A stretch of DNA of 64,000 nucleotides from Serratia odorifera (GTDB lineage: Bacteria; Pseudomonadota; Gammaproteobacteria; Enterobacterales; Enterobacteriaceae): NCBI RefSeq assembly GCF_900635445.1, contig NZ_LR134117.1, positions 3,472,001 to 3,536,000 on the forward strand. Direction: 5' to 3'. Positions 1 through 9,592 of this stretch are shown here, one piece after another. A model generated the notes under the pieces. That model had not been told where the DNA came from and ran no database searches. It was given only the letters and a program-made list of their open reading frames with translations. Numbering within the stretch: the stretch's first letter is position 1; each line of letters begins with the position of its first letter. The translations under genes and the position numbers were made by a program.

Positions 1-1409
1 GTGCCGGCGCTGTCGATGGTCAATTGCTGACGTCGCAGGCTGTCATTGTGGCGGATCTCTAACCGATAGCTGCCCGGTGCCAGATTCAGGCGGGCGTTGC
101 CGTTGCTATCGGGGTGCAGCTGCTGCGCCTTGCCATCCAGGGTCACGTTTTCACCCGGCTGCAATTTGAAATACACCAACGCTACCGGAGCCGGTACCGG
201 TGCCGCTTCAGCCGGCGCTGCCTGCTGTGGTGCGCTCTGCTGCGCGCTCAGCGTTTTCTCCGCCGGCGGCGTATTGGCGTTCTCAACGGCGGCGGTGGCG
301 GGTTGGCTCTCTTCCGGGCTGCTGGTGATCCAACTGATGGCGCCGATAACCAGCAGGGCGGCGACGCCGGCGCCAATCATCATCGGGCGGGATAACTTGA
401 GACTGCCAGCGGTGGCGGTGCCGGCTGCGGCTGCGCTGGCCGCCGGATTGGTGGCGATCAACGGCGGCTCTGGCGTCGCGGCCGGGGTACTGACGATCTC
501 CGCTTCGTCAGCGACCGTCAGGTGCAGCAGCTCGGCCATCTCGTCAATGGTTTGTGGGCGATCTTCCGGTCGCAGCGCCAGCGACTGGTCGATCACCCGC
601 AGCAGTTCCTGTGAATAGCCCTCTGGGCGACGCGCGGTCAGCGGTTGATAACTGTCTTCAATGCTGCGCACCACGCTCACCGGCGGCGGGCTGCCGACAA
701 TCAGCGTATGCAGTACCGCACCGAGCGCGTAGATATCGGTCCAGGGACCTTGCTCGCCGTCGCTGTTTTCGGTGTATTGTTCGATCGGCGCAAAGCCCGG
801 CTTGAGCATGATTTCCGTTTCGTCGGACAGGTTGCCGATCTCTTTGCGTGCCGAACCGAAGTCCAGCAGCACCGGCAACTGGTTTTCCTGAATCTGGATA
901 TTATCCAGCGAAATATCGCGGTGCAGGTAACCTTCCTGATGAATGGTGTTGATGGCGCTGAACAGCGGTGGCAACAGCCTGCGGATCCACGCTTCGTCAA
1001 CGATCTCCGGCTGCTGTGCCTTGAGATTTTTCAGCGTGGTGCCGCTGTAGAACTGGGTGCCCATATAGGCGGTGCCGTTCTCTTCCCAGAAACGCAGCAC
1101 GTGCAGCAAGCCGGGATGAGAAAAACGGGCCAGCAGCCGTGCTTCCTGAATAAAACTGTTCAATCCGGCCTGGAACGTCTTGCTGAAGCGTTCACCGCGC
1201 AGGCTGAGCGTCAGATCGTCATTGCGCCGCGCCAGCTGGGTTGGCATGTATTCCTTGATGGCAATAGTGCGTTCGAGCTGGTGGTCATAAGCGCGATAAA
1301 CGATGCCGAAGCCGCCTTCGCCAATCACTTCCCTGATTTCGAACTCATTGAACCGATGGCCGATCGGCAGGCTGTTTGAGTTCGGTTTTTTTATCCCGGT
1401 TCCCGACAT
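1..1409 (-). CDS. ppkA: T6SS serine/threonine protein kinase PpkA, 3' part missing
   Basis: The ATG at 1409 opens a frame that runs off the left edge (about 469 codons seen). It shows an N-terminal Hanks-type kinase domain: glycine loop GEGGFG at residues 30-35, ATP-binding K52, catalytic HRD at 163-165 and DFG at 183-185. A transmembrane segment follows near residues 341-360, then the start of a periplasmic domain resembling a PEGA-like fold. In this family PpkA phosphorylates the FHA protein to switch on T6SS firing and PppA reverses it; both partners are encoded nearby. The gene follows clpV by 49 bases and looks like part of the same operon. The periplasmic C-terminus is outside the window, so its ligand-sensing part cannot be judged. 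Confidence 0.9.
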   Translation of the reverse strand, partial: MSGTGIKKPNSNSLPIGHRFNEFEIREVIGEGGFGIVYRAYDHQLERTIAIKEYMPTQLARRNDDLTLSLRGERFSKTFQAGLNSFIQEARLLARFSHPGLLHVLRFWEENGTAYMGTQFYSGTTLKNLKAQQPEIVDEAWIRRLLPPLFSAINTIHQEGYLHRDISLDNIQIQENQLPVLLDFGSARKEIGNLSDETEIMLKPGFAPIEQYTENSDGEQGPWTDIYALGAVLHTLIVGSPPPVSVVRSIEDSYQPLTARRPEGYSQELLRVIDQSLALRPEDRPQTIDEMAELLHLTVADEAEIVSTPAATPEPPLIATNPAASAAAAGTATAGSLKLSRPMMIGAGVAALLVIGAISWITSSPEESQPATAAVENANTPPAEKTLSAQQSAPQQAAPAEAAPVPAPVALVYFKLQPGENVTLDGKAQQLHPDSNGNARLNLAPGSYRLEIRHNDSLRRQQLTIDSAG

Positions 1410-1458
1410 AATGGCTACTCTCTGTGTTCAAACGGTCGCCGCCGGGGCGACCTTGGCA

Positions 1459-4178
1459 TTAAGCCTGAAATTGACAAACAAACTCGTGGTCTTGCAGCGT
1501 GATATGCAGCTGACGGTAACGTTGATCGTTGGCGCTGGCCGACAGCAGGGTATGGCTGATCTGCGGCAGCAGGGTATTGGTCAGGATCGCGTCGACCATG
1601 CGACCGCCGGACTCCACTTCGGTACAGCGGCTGACGATAAGCGAGATCACCGCATCGTCGAAGGTGGTGGTGATGGCATGGTTTTCTGCCATACGGCGCT
1701 GTATGCGGCCAAGCTGCAAACGTACGATATTGCCGAGCGTGGCGTCGGTCAGCGGGTAGTACGGCGCCACCAGCAGACGGCCCAGCAGCGCCGCCGGGAA
1801 CACCGACAGCAGCGGCTGGCGTAGCGCCGCGCTAAGCGCCTCAGGTTCCGGCATTAACTCCGGATCGCTGCACAGACCGGCGATCAGATCGGTGCCGACG
1901 TTGGAGGTCAGGATAATGATGGTATTGCGGAAGTCGATGTGACGACCTTCGCCATCTTCCATCCAGCCCTTGTCAAAGACCTGGAAGAAAATCTCATGCA
2001 CGTCCGGGTGCGCTTTTTCGATCTCGTCCAGCAGTACCACGCTGTAAGGGCGGCGTCGTACCGCTTCGGTCAATACGCCGCCTTCGCCGTAACCAACGTA
2101 ACCCGGCGGTGCACCTTTCAGCGTGGAGACGGTGTGCGACTCCTGGAATTCGCTCATGTTGATGGTGATGACGTTCTGTTCTCCGCCATACAGCGTTTCC
2201 GCCAGTGCCAATGCCGTTTCGGTTTTACCGACGCCGGACGGACCGGCCAGCAGGAATACCCCCACCGGTTTGTTCGGATCGTCCAGCCGGGCGCGAGAGG
2301 TGCGTACGCGACGGGCGATCAGATCCAGCGCGTGACGCTGGCCGATCACCCGCTGGTTCAGGGTATCGGACAGCTGCAATACCGCGTCGATTTCGTTTTT
2401 GACCATGCGGCCCAACGGGATGCCGGTCCAGTCGGCTACGACCGCCGCGACGACGTTGGCGTCCACCGCGGCGAAGATCAGCGGCGCCTCGCCCTGCAAC
2501 GCATTGAGTTGCTGTTGCAGATCGCTCAGTTGCTCGCGCAGCGCATCGGCGCTGAGCGGCGCTTCAGTCGGCGAGGGATCCTCGGCGTGGTGGGGCGGCG
2601 CGGGTTCGCTGGCGCTGTGGCCATCGTTGTCGTGCGGCGTTGGCGGCGTTTCCTGCTGATGCAGCTGGCTGCGCAGATCGATAATCTGCTGAATCAGCAC
2701 CAGTTCTTGTTGCCAACGCTGGGTCAACTGCGCCAACTGTTGTTGCAGCGTGGCCAGTTGAGCTTCGATTTCTTCAGGACGTTGCAGGTTGCCAATGCCG
2801 ACTTTGCTCTCGCGGCGGGCAATCTCCAACTCGATTTGCAGTGCCTCGATACGGTGACGGCAATCTTCCACCTGCGCCGGTTCGGCATGCTGGCTGACCG
2901 CCACGCGCGCGCAGGCGGTATCCAGCAGCGCCACCGCCTTGTCCGGTAACTGGCGCGCCGGAATATAACGGTGCGACAGGCGCACCGCCGCATCGACCGC
3001 CTCATCCAGCAGCAGCACGCGGTGGTGCTGTTCCAGTGGACTGACGGTACTGCGCAGCATCAGCAGCGCTTTGTCCTCGCTGGGTTCATGCACCTGCACC
3101 ACCTGGAAGCGGCGGGTCAGCGCCGGATCCTTTTCGATGTATTTTTTGTACTCGGACCAGGTGGTGGCGCCGACGGTACGCAGTTGACCACGTGCCAGCG
3201 CCGGTTTCAGCAGGTTGGCGGCATCGCCGGTGCCCTGGGCGCCGCCAGCGCCGATCAGCGTGTGAATTTCATCAATGAACAAAACGATCGGCGTCGGGCT
3301 GGACTGGACTTCATCGATCACCGCCTGCAGGCGTTTTTCGAACTCGCCTTTCACCCCGGCGCCGGCTTGCAGCATGCCGATATCCAGCAGCATCAGCTGT
3401 ACGCCACGCAGCTGTGGCGGCACATCGTCGGCGACAATGCGCAGTGCCAGGCCTTCGACCACGGCGGTTTTTACCGACGCCGGCCTCGCCGGTCAGCAGC
3501 GGGTTGTTCTGGCGGCGGCGCATCAGGATATCAATAATCTGGCGAATTTCTTCGTCACGGCCGGTGACAGGGTCGATCTCGCCGTTGCGCGCACGGGCGG
3601 TCATGTCCTGCGCATATTGTGCCAGCACGCTGCCGCCGCTTTGGCTGGCAGTGGCGGCGTTACCGTCGACAACCGGCGCTGCGGACTGTGCCAGTGCATT
3701 TTCGGCAGAATGGGCGGTGATGTCGGCAAACTGCGCCATTAAAATATCGCTGTTGATGCGCTCGAACTGGCCGGAAATGGCCTTCAACTGGTGGCGCAGA
3801 CTGTAGGTTTTTCTGAATGCCGAGCAGCAAATGACCGCCGCGAATGGTCTGGGCACCGAACTTCAGCGAGCCGTATACCCAGGCGCGCTCCACCGCGTTG
3901 TCGATGTGTTCCGAGAGATCGGAAATGGCGCTGGCGCCGCGCGGCAGGCGATCCAGCGCCTCGACGATATCGCGCGCCAACTGCGCTTCGTCAACGGCAA
4001 AGTGGCGGAAAATCTGTTGCAGATCGCCGTCTTGAGCCTGCATTAACTGGTGCAGCCAGTGCGCCAGTTCGACGTAGGGGTTGCCGCGCAGCTTGCAGAA
4101 GGCGGTTGCGCTTTCCAGCGAGGTGAATAATAAACTGTCCAGTTTGCCAAATAATACCGAGCGGCTGATTTCAGACAT
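1459..4178 (-). CDS. clpV: TssH/ClpV AAA+ sheath-recycling ATPase, two frameshifts
   Basis: ClpV disassembles the contracted TssB-TssC sheath. The product starts MSEISRSVLFGKL, and the reading frame is split into three pieces. Shifts fall at the T5 runs 3808-3812 and 3468-3472, both preceded by GG. Removing one T from each restores a single frame of 906 codons, the usual ClpV size. The second shift lies inside the first Walker A (GEAGVGK, then T). The first Walker B (FIDEIHTL), a glutamine-rich coiled middle region and the second Walker A (GPSGVGKT) are intact. It sits 18 bases after tssG. Either the sequence has two homopolymer errors or the gene is dead; the matching context of both shifts favours error. 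Confidence 0.9.
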
Positions 4179-4196
4179 GGTGTTCCTCAAGTCTCG

Positions 4197-5270
4197 TTAA
4201 AATGGATTTTCCAGCGGTTCCGGGCTGAAGATCAGATCGCCGACGTCGTGGCGTCGTTGCGCCGCGGCCATCCAACTGCTGAGCCCGAGACGCTGAACAC
4301 CGCCAAGTTGAGTGCCGACCAGCTGTTCTTTTGCCAGAATCAGCCGCACTTCCCAGACGAATTCAATACCAAGATACTGTCGTACCCAGTCGCGGAGCTG
4401 TACGCACAGCGATGCGCCGGGCAGAAATCGGTCGTAATCGCGTTGAGACATCGGCCCCAGCTCGATACGAAACTTATGCTGTACATCACGCACCGCCACG
4501 CCAAGAAAGGCGGACTCCCCGAGGCGTGGCGCATTGCGGCCAGCCTTCAGCCGCGCCTGTTCACGCGGCTCCACCCGTAGCCAGTGCGGGACGTTTTCCA
4601 CGATGCGCACCGGTACCTGAAAATATTGTCGCAGAATCTTGCTCAGGCCCTCCGGATCGCGACTGTGGCGAATCAGATGACCGGCCATAAAATGCTTGGC
4701 GTGGGCATTGATCGCGTCACGCCGGCGCTGCGCTGGCTGGCCGTTGCCAATCAGGCTGGCCAGATAGTCATCGAAACGGCCGTTATCGGCGCGATCGAGC
4801 GACACCGTCGGTTGCGCATCGGCCCAGGCGCGGTAGAACAGCAGCGTCAGGCGGTGATGGAACAGATTGGCAAAGGCCATCAGGGTGGTGTCCTGATGGT
4901 GATGGATCCGTTCGCGCACGTATTCGGTCAAATGCAGCGGCAGCGGCCCATTGGGTCCGAACAGGCCGAAGCTGAAGATCGACACGTCATGCAGCGGACT
5001 GCCGTCACGCGGGCTGACTCGCGCCAGCGTTGATGGCGCGAACGACAGCGACGGCTCCTGGCCAAGTCGCAGCATTTCATGGCGCGGCAGCGGCGCACGG
5101 CCCAGCAGATAAGGCTGTCCGCCTTGTGCGTCGAGGCGGCGCAACAGCTGGAACAGATCGTATTGATACGGCGCGGCGCGCAGCCGTTGCCAGAAATCCT
5201 CCGGCAGGCGGTAAAGCGCGTTGATCTGCGGCCTGTCGCTGACCGGCCGTTCGGTGACGCTGTCGCTCAT
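4197..5270 (-). CDS. tssG: T6SS baseplate subunit TssG
   Basis: The product is 357 residues, normal for TssG (ImpH/VasB family), a wedge component of the T6SS baseplate that binds TssF, TssE and TssK. Typical features are the N-terminal PYQYDLFQLLRRLDAQ segment and the FGLFGPNGPLPLHLTEY motif near residues 100-120. The ATG overlaps the tssF stop by four bases (ATGA), so the two are translationally coupled, as in most T6SS clusters. It is cytoplasmic with no signal peptide. No anomaly was seen in the reading frame. Confidence 0.95.
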   Translation of the reverse strand: MSDSVTERPVSDRPQINALYRLPEDFWQRLRAAPYQYDLFQLLRRLDAQGGQPYLLGRAPLPRHEMLRLGQEPSLSFAPSTLARVSPRDGSPLHDVSIFSFGLFGPNGPLPLHLTEYVRERIHHHQDTTLMAFANLFHHRLTLLFYRAWADAQPTVSLDRADNGRFDDYLASLIGNGQPAQRRRDAINAHAKHFMAGHLIRHSRDPEGLSKILRQYFQVPVRIVENVPHWLRVEPREQARLKAGRNAPRLGESAFLGVAVRDVQHKFRIELGPMSQRDYDRFLPGASLCVQLRDWVRQYLGIEFVWEVRLILAKEQLVGTQLGGVQRLGLSSWMAAAQRRHDVGDLIFSPEPLENPF

Positions 5271-7153
5271 ATCAACGTCCTTTTGCCCATGCGTGCCTGC
5301 CAGTGGGCGATCTCACCGCGTTGCTGGCTGGACAGCGTCATTTCGGTAAAGGTGTTCATCGCCACCAGTCGGGCGAACAGCCGCTCCAGCACGCTGCCCA
5401 GCAGGTAGGGGCTGCTGCCGGAAAACGCCTGATCGTCAACGGTAAGATCAATGGCAATGCCGCGCGCGAACACGATCGGCCCTGGCTCCGGCACCCGGCG
5501 GTAGACCGGTCGCAGATGACAGTGACGCACCCCCTGGATCTGCTTGGCGACCGCCGGTTCGCTCAGGTTGCCGTACAGGCCGAGCAGTTGTCGCAGGCTG
5601 GCTGCGCCTTGTTCCGGATCGCCGTCCATCATGCTCAGGTAGTTGAGTTGCAACTGGCTGATCAGTCGCCAGGTGATCATGCCGTCCGCCAGCGCCGGGC
5701 GCGGGGGCGTAGGCCCTTTTCTCAGCGTGACCTGTTTGATCGGAATGGAATCCGGCATCACGAAGTTGCCCTGATCCTGTTGCAGCAGCATCAACGGCAA
5801 ATCGCGGCTGGTGCACAGTACGTCGGCGGTCAGGTATTTCAGATCGCTGTGCCACGGTGACTGGCGTTCGTCCACCAGCGACACGAACACCTCGGAACCG
5901 AGATAGCCGGTGCGTGTGCCGTAGCGACGTGCATGTTCAGACAGCGTGCGCTGTTCGCGGCGTAGTGAGAAATAGGCACCGTAATTGCCGTCATCCTCGC
6001 TCAGGGTGCTGTAAAACGGACGAAACTCCTGCTCGTAGCGTTTTTCGCTGGCGCTGCCTCCCAGCCGTTGCACCGAAAACACCTCATAATCCAGCGGGCG
6101 TATGTTGTCGACCACCAGGTGATATTCATGGTTTTTCTCGTTGACCGTGATGCGTTCGGCGACTTTCGGGAACAGGTTGATCACCGGCGTGCAGTGCAGC
6201 GCCAGATGGCTGACGTCGATTACGCGCTCCAGCGCGGCATCCTGCTTGTCGAGCAACACCACGATGTCGAACTGACGCAGCGGTTTTTTGCCTTCGCGAA
6301 CCCCGTGCAGCAGCGGCTGTAAGCCACCGATGCTGAAGAACTGAAAGCGCGCCGGGAAAGCGAAGTATTCCTGCAACAGGCGATAGCCGTCAAAGTTGCG
6401 CAGATCGTTGGGTAATAACGCCTGCTCGGCGTCGAATCCCTCCTGGCGCAGCGCGTCCTCTGCCAGTACCCGGCGCTGCGGCTGTGCATCGACGGTTTGG
6501 CACAGCAGGCCGACGGTATGCTGCATCAGCAGTTCCAGCAGTTGCTGTGCTTGCAGATCCGGGCCGGCCAGGTAGAACATCAGCCGATCGAGATTCAGGT
6601 TGTTCAGCGTGACGGTGTCGTAGCATTCCAGCGTGATGCGCAGCGCGCTGACGCAGCCACTGTGCTGCAAGCCGAGCGATGCCAGTGGAATATCGGCCGG
6701 AATGCCGCCCAGTTCGACGTTTTTCAGCCGTACCGGTTGCAGCGTGACGTCATGCGCGGTGGTGTAACTGCAGGTAATGCCGTTTTTCTTCAGCGTCTGG
6801 CTGTCCATCATGGTGCCGCGCGGTACCACGAAGCCGTTGCTGATATCGCCCTTATGGCTGTCCGGCTGTAGCTCGGCAATCGCCATCGACGGGGTGGGTG
6901 ATAAATAATTCGGATAAATGATTTCCAGCAGCCGCTGGGAAAATCGCGGGAACTCTGCGTCCATCTTCAGCTGTACGCGTGAGGTGAGGAAGGCGAAGCC
7001 CTCCATCAGGCGCTCAATGTACGGGTCTGCCACGTCAATGCCACGCATGCCAAGACGCCCGGCGACCTTGGGATACTGTTCGGCAAACTCGGCGCCCATC
7101 TCGCGCAGATAGGCCAGTTCGCGGTTGTAATACTCTAAAAGTTTACTGTCCAT
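5267..7153 (-). CDS. tssF: T6SS baseplate subunit TssF
   Basis: The product is 628 residues (ImpG/VasA family). It starts MDSKLLEYYNRELAYLREMGAEF, the hallmark TssF N-terminus, followed by the conserved FAEQYPKVAGRLGM and PYIERLMEGFAFL stretches. TssF forms the wedge of the baseplate with TssG and contacts the membrane complex. The gene lies four bases after tssE and overlaps tssG, so tssE-tssF-tssG are one transcription unit. The frame is intact. Confidence 0.95.
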   Translation of the reverse strand: MDSKLLEYYNRELAYLREMGAEFAEQYPKVAGRLGMRGIDVADPYIERLMEGFAFLTSRVQLKMDAEFPRFSQRLLEIIYPNYLSPTPSMAIAELQPDSHKGDISNGFVVPRGTMMDSQTLKKNGITCSYTTAHDVTLQPVRLKNVELGGIPADIPLASLGLQHSGCVSALRITLECYDTVTLNNLNLDRLMFYLAGPDLQAQQLLELLMQHTVGLLCQTVDAQPQRRVLAEDALRQEGFDAEQALLPNDLRNFDGYRLLQEYFAFPARFQFFSIGGLQPLLHGVREGKKPLRQFDIVVLLDKQDAALERVIDVSHLALHCTPVINLFPKVAERITVNEKNHEYHLVVDNIRPLDYEVFSVQRLGGSASEKRYEQEFRPFYSTLSEDDGNYGAYFSLRREQRTLSEHARRYGTRTGYLGSEVFVSLVDERQSPWHSDLKYLTADVLCTSRDLPLMLLQQDQGNFVMPDSIPIKQVTLRKGPTPPRPALADGMITWRLISQLQLNYLSMMDGDPEQGAASLRQLLGLYGNLSEPAVAKQIQGVRHCHLRPVYRRVPEPGPIVFARGIAIDLTVDDQAFSGSSPYLLGSVLERLFARLVAMNTFTEMTLSSQQRGEIAHWQARMGKRTLI

Positions 7154-7157
7154 CGCC

Positions 7158-7739
7158 TTACCCTATGTCTTTCAGATCGAAATGGCCGTTTTCCAGGTCT
7201 ACGTCGGTACGGAACAGAAACTCCAGCGGGTAGGGTACGCACCATAGGCGGCCCTTGATCTCAATCGACAGCACGTTGTGCAACTCCAGCGAACCGGTAT
7301 CGGAAATACAGCGCACCTGCAGGCCGTCGGGCAGGATGCGCGGCTCGAAATTGAGGATCGATTCGGTGAGCGCGCGTTGAATATCCAGCCATTCGATATC
7401 CGACATGCGTTTGCCGGCCAGCGAGGCAATGCCGTAATTGAGGGTTGAGCGACGTACCTGCGGCAGATCGGCGAGGTCGAGATTCGATTCGCTGTTGACG
7501 CAGTTGAACAGCCATTGCAGATCGCGCAACACCCGGCGGCGCAGTTCACTGTGTGACACCAGGTTGCGCGTTTGCGCTTCCTGTTTTTTCTGCGGTTCGT
7601 CATCGGTCAGCAGATCCAGCAGTACCGGTTGCATTTTGTCGCGCGAGGTCAGGCGATCGCTGTCCTGACGCTGGCGATAACCCTGACGACGCAGATCGCC
7701 GTCGCTGGGGGGCGCGGCCGGGCGTTTGGCGTTCATCAT
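7158..7739 (-). CDS. tssE: T6SS baseplate subunit TssE (gp25-like)
   Basis: The product is 193 residues and belongs to the gp25/lysozyme-like TssE family, which starts sheath polymerisation at the baseplate. The conserved core lies in the second half: LNYGIASLAG, then a stretch ending ILNFEPRILPDGLQV, near residues 95-140. The charged N-terminal 50 residues are longer than in phage gp25, which is common in TssE. Two adjacent ATGs exist at 7739 and 7736; the first overlaps the tagJ stop by one base (TGATG), indicating coupled translation. Confidence 0.92.
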   Translation of the reverse strand: MMNAKRPAAPPSDGDLRRQGYRQRQDSDRLTSRDKMQPVLLDLLTDDEPQKKQEAQTRNLVSHSELRRRVLRDLQWLFNCVNSESNLDLADLPQVRRSTLNYGIASLAGKRMSDIEWLDIQRALTESILNFEPRILPDGLQVRCISDTGSLELHNVLSIEIKGRLWCVPYPLEFLFRTDVDLENGHFDLKDIG

Positions 7740-8560
7740 CAGGCGTCCTGGTTAAAACTCAGCTGGCGCAGACCGTGCAACGGCAGCTCGTCGCTGTCGC
7801 TCAGCCAGGTTTTCAGACCGAAACCGGCATAATGCGGGCTGTCGCCCAGCGGCTGCCATTCGGTACGTTTGCCGAGCAGCAGCGCATCGTCGCTGCCTGC
7901 CGCCAACGGATAGCGCGCCGGCAATTGACACACCTGCTCGCGGCCGTCGGTCAGGCGCACCAGCGCGTGGCTCCACACCAGATCGATGGCGCTTTGCGGC
8001 GCCTGAAACTGAATGTCGGCGATGTCGCAGAACGGCAGCCAGTAATACACGCCGTTCAGCGCCAGTTCGCAGATCGGGCCGAGACGGCCATCGCCGTCCA
8101 TCAGCCAGTCGAAGCTGAGGGTGTTATCGCCGTTGGCGTCGGCCTGCGTCAATTGCCCGCTCACCGCCGGTGCCTGTTCCAATGCACTATCGCGCGAGGC
8201 TTGCGCTGCCTGATGCTCGCCGTTGATGTCCTGTTGCAGTGCCTGGATCATCAGCGCCAGCCACTGCGGGTCCTGTTTCAGTAACGCAGGTGCGGCCTGA
8301 CCGGCGAACACCGCCTGGCGTTGCAGCTCGGCGTCAACCGACTGCATCAGCAGCAAGGTGGTGGGTTGCGCGATGGGTTTCAGCGCTTGCCATGATTTTA
8401 ATTGCGCCTTGGCTCGCTGCCAGTTGCCGCTCAGGCACAGCAGTTGCACCAGGGCGGCACGCAGATCGGCGTCCGCCGGTCGTGCCTTGATTTCAGATTC
8501 TACCGCCAGCGTTGCGTCACCGATGGAGCCACCTTGCAACATTTCAGTTAATGATTTCAC
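7739..8560 (-). CDS. tagJ: T6SS accessory protein TagJ (ImpE/SciE family)
   Basis: I place the start at a GTG (8560) preceded by an AGGAAG ribosome site; an ATG-like start further upstream would run into the preceding gene. This gives 273 residues starting MKSLTEMLQGGSI. The family signature is an N-terminal TPR-like helical half (RPADADLRAALVQLLCLSGNW) and a C-terminal half with YWLPFCDI and LVWSHALVRL. TagJ proteins bind the sheath protein TssB and, in Pseudomonas HsiE1, also ClpV; they are absent from some systems. It lies 16 bases after the rtkS-like gene and is coupled to tssE. Confidence 0.85.
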   Translation of the reverse strand: MKSLTEMLQGGSIGDATLAVESEIKARPADADLRAALVQLLCLSGNWQRAKAQLKSWQALKPIAQPTTLLLMQSVDAELQRQAVFAGQAAPALLKQDPQWLALMIQALQQDINGEHQAAQASRDSALEQAPAVSGQLTQADANGDNTLSFDWLMDGDGRLGPICELALNGVYYWLPFCDIADIQFQAPQSAIDLVWSHALVRLTDGREQVCQLPARYPLAAGSDDALLLGKRTEWQPLGDSPHYAGFGLKTWLSDSDELPLHGLRQLSFNQDA

Positions 8561-8576
8561 AGCACTTCCTCTTGAT

Positions 8577-9557
8577 TCAGTGGGCAACGTTGTTGACGGA
8601 CAGATAACTGCCGCTGGCGGGATCGGCGCGGTCGGCAACCAGTTTATCCACCAGACGTACCGTGAGCGTCGCGTTGCGCTCGCTCAGCAACGGTTGCCAG
8701 GCGGCCTGCACCTCGGCGACGCGTTGCTTGACGCGTTCGGCGTCGGCGGCCTCCAGACGCGGCAATTCGGCGATAAGCGCGCCGTTAAAGATCCAGGCGT
8801 GCTGTTTGGCATCAAACGGCAGCAGCAGATAACTGCCGGCCGCCTGCGGATTGGCGAGCACCAGCCGTTGCGCGTTGGCGCTGACCACCTTCAGTGGCCG
8901 GGTGGCCACGTCAATGTTCATCAGCGGATAGCCCTGGTAAAAACTGACGGACGGCGTCAGCGTTTTCCCGCCTTGTTGCAGCGTGACGGCGCTGCTGCCG
9001 TTCAGCCAGCCGTCGACGCACTGCAAGGCATCGCCGCTGGGGATGAACAGCGCGCTGCCGGCGTTGCCCTGGCCCCAATAGGTGCGGAACTTGCAGCCTT
9101 GGGGCAGGGTGAATACCTGTGCCGGGGACGCGTCGGCCGGCGCGGAGTTGACCGCCACCGCCGGTGGTGGCGCTGGCGCCGGTTCTGTCGACTGTGCCGC
9201 CGCGTTTGCCGCTATTTCCGGCTGCCATTTGCGGTTTTTGCTGGCGTTGCCGCTAGCCAGGGTCGCGCCGCTTTTATCGGTCAGCGTCCAGGGCAGTTGC
9301 GTGGCTTTGGCGCATTGCTTTTCCAGCAAATTGCCAACGCGTGGCAGAAAGTCATTCAGCACCGCGGCGTCGCGACTTTTGGCAGACACAATGCGCAGCG
9401 GAATGTTTTTCGCACACCAGCTGGCAGGCTTGTTGTTCTTGACGTCGTCGATGAATACTTCGAGTTTTTGGCTGGGGGAATACACCAACCGATAATTTGC
9501 CGCGTGAACGGCAGGCATCGCCATCAGGGCGATAACACCGGGCATCCAATATTTCAT
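8577..9557 (-). CDS. periplasmic T6SS-associated protein, probable RtkS-type kinase regulator
   Basis: The product is 326 residues from the ATG at 9557. A cleavable signal peptide is clear: MKYW, a hydrophobic core, then AVHA just before ANYRLVYSP. The mature protein has a proline/alanine-rich linker near residues 145-175 and several cysteines, and no membrane segment after the signal. It lies between pppA and tagJ, inside the phosphorylation branch of the cluster. I recall that S. marcescens has a periplasmic regulator of PpkA named RtkS encoded in its T6SS cluster; location, export signal and context fit, but I could not compare sequences. Otherwise it should be treated as a hypothetical periplasmic T6SS protein. 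Confidence 0.6.
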   Translation of the reverse strand: MKYWMPGVIALMAMPAVHAANYRLVYSPSQKLEVFIDDVKNNKPASWCAKNIPLRIVSAKSRDAAVLNDFLPRVGNLLEKQCAKATQLPWTLTDKSGATLASGNASKNRKWQPEIAANAAAQSTEPAPAPPPAVAVNSAPADASPAQVFTLPQGCKFRTYWGQGNAGSALFIPSGDALQCVDGWLNGSSAVTLQQGGKTLTPSVSFYQGYPLMNIDVATRPLKVVSANAQRLVLANPQAAGSYLLLPFDAKQHAWIFNGALIAELPRLEAADAERVKQRVAEVQAAWQPLLSERNATLTVRLVDKLVADRADPASGSYLSVNNVAH

Positions 9558-9592
9558 CGTTAACCTTGCTAACGTGGGCTGTGTTAAGCGAC

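Noticed and set aside
645..1379. Plus-strand frame of 244 codons opposite ppkA
   Set aside because: It is the antisense shadow of a GC-rich kinase gene with clear catalytic motifs on the minus strand; the same holds for many long frames across the window.
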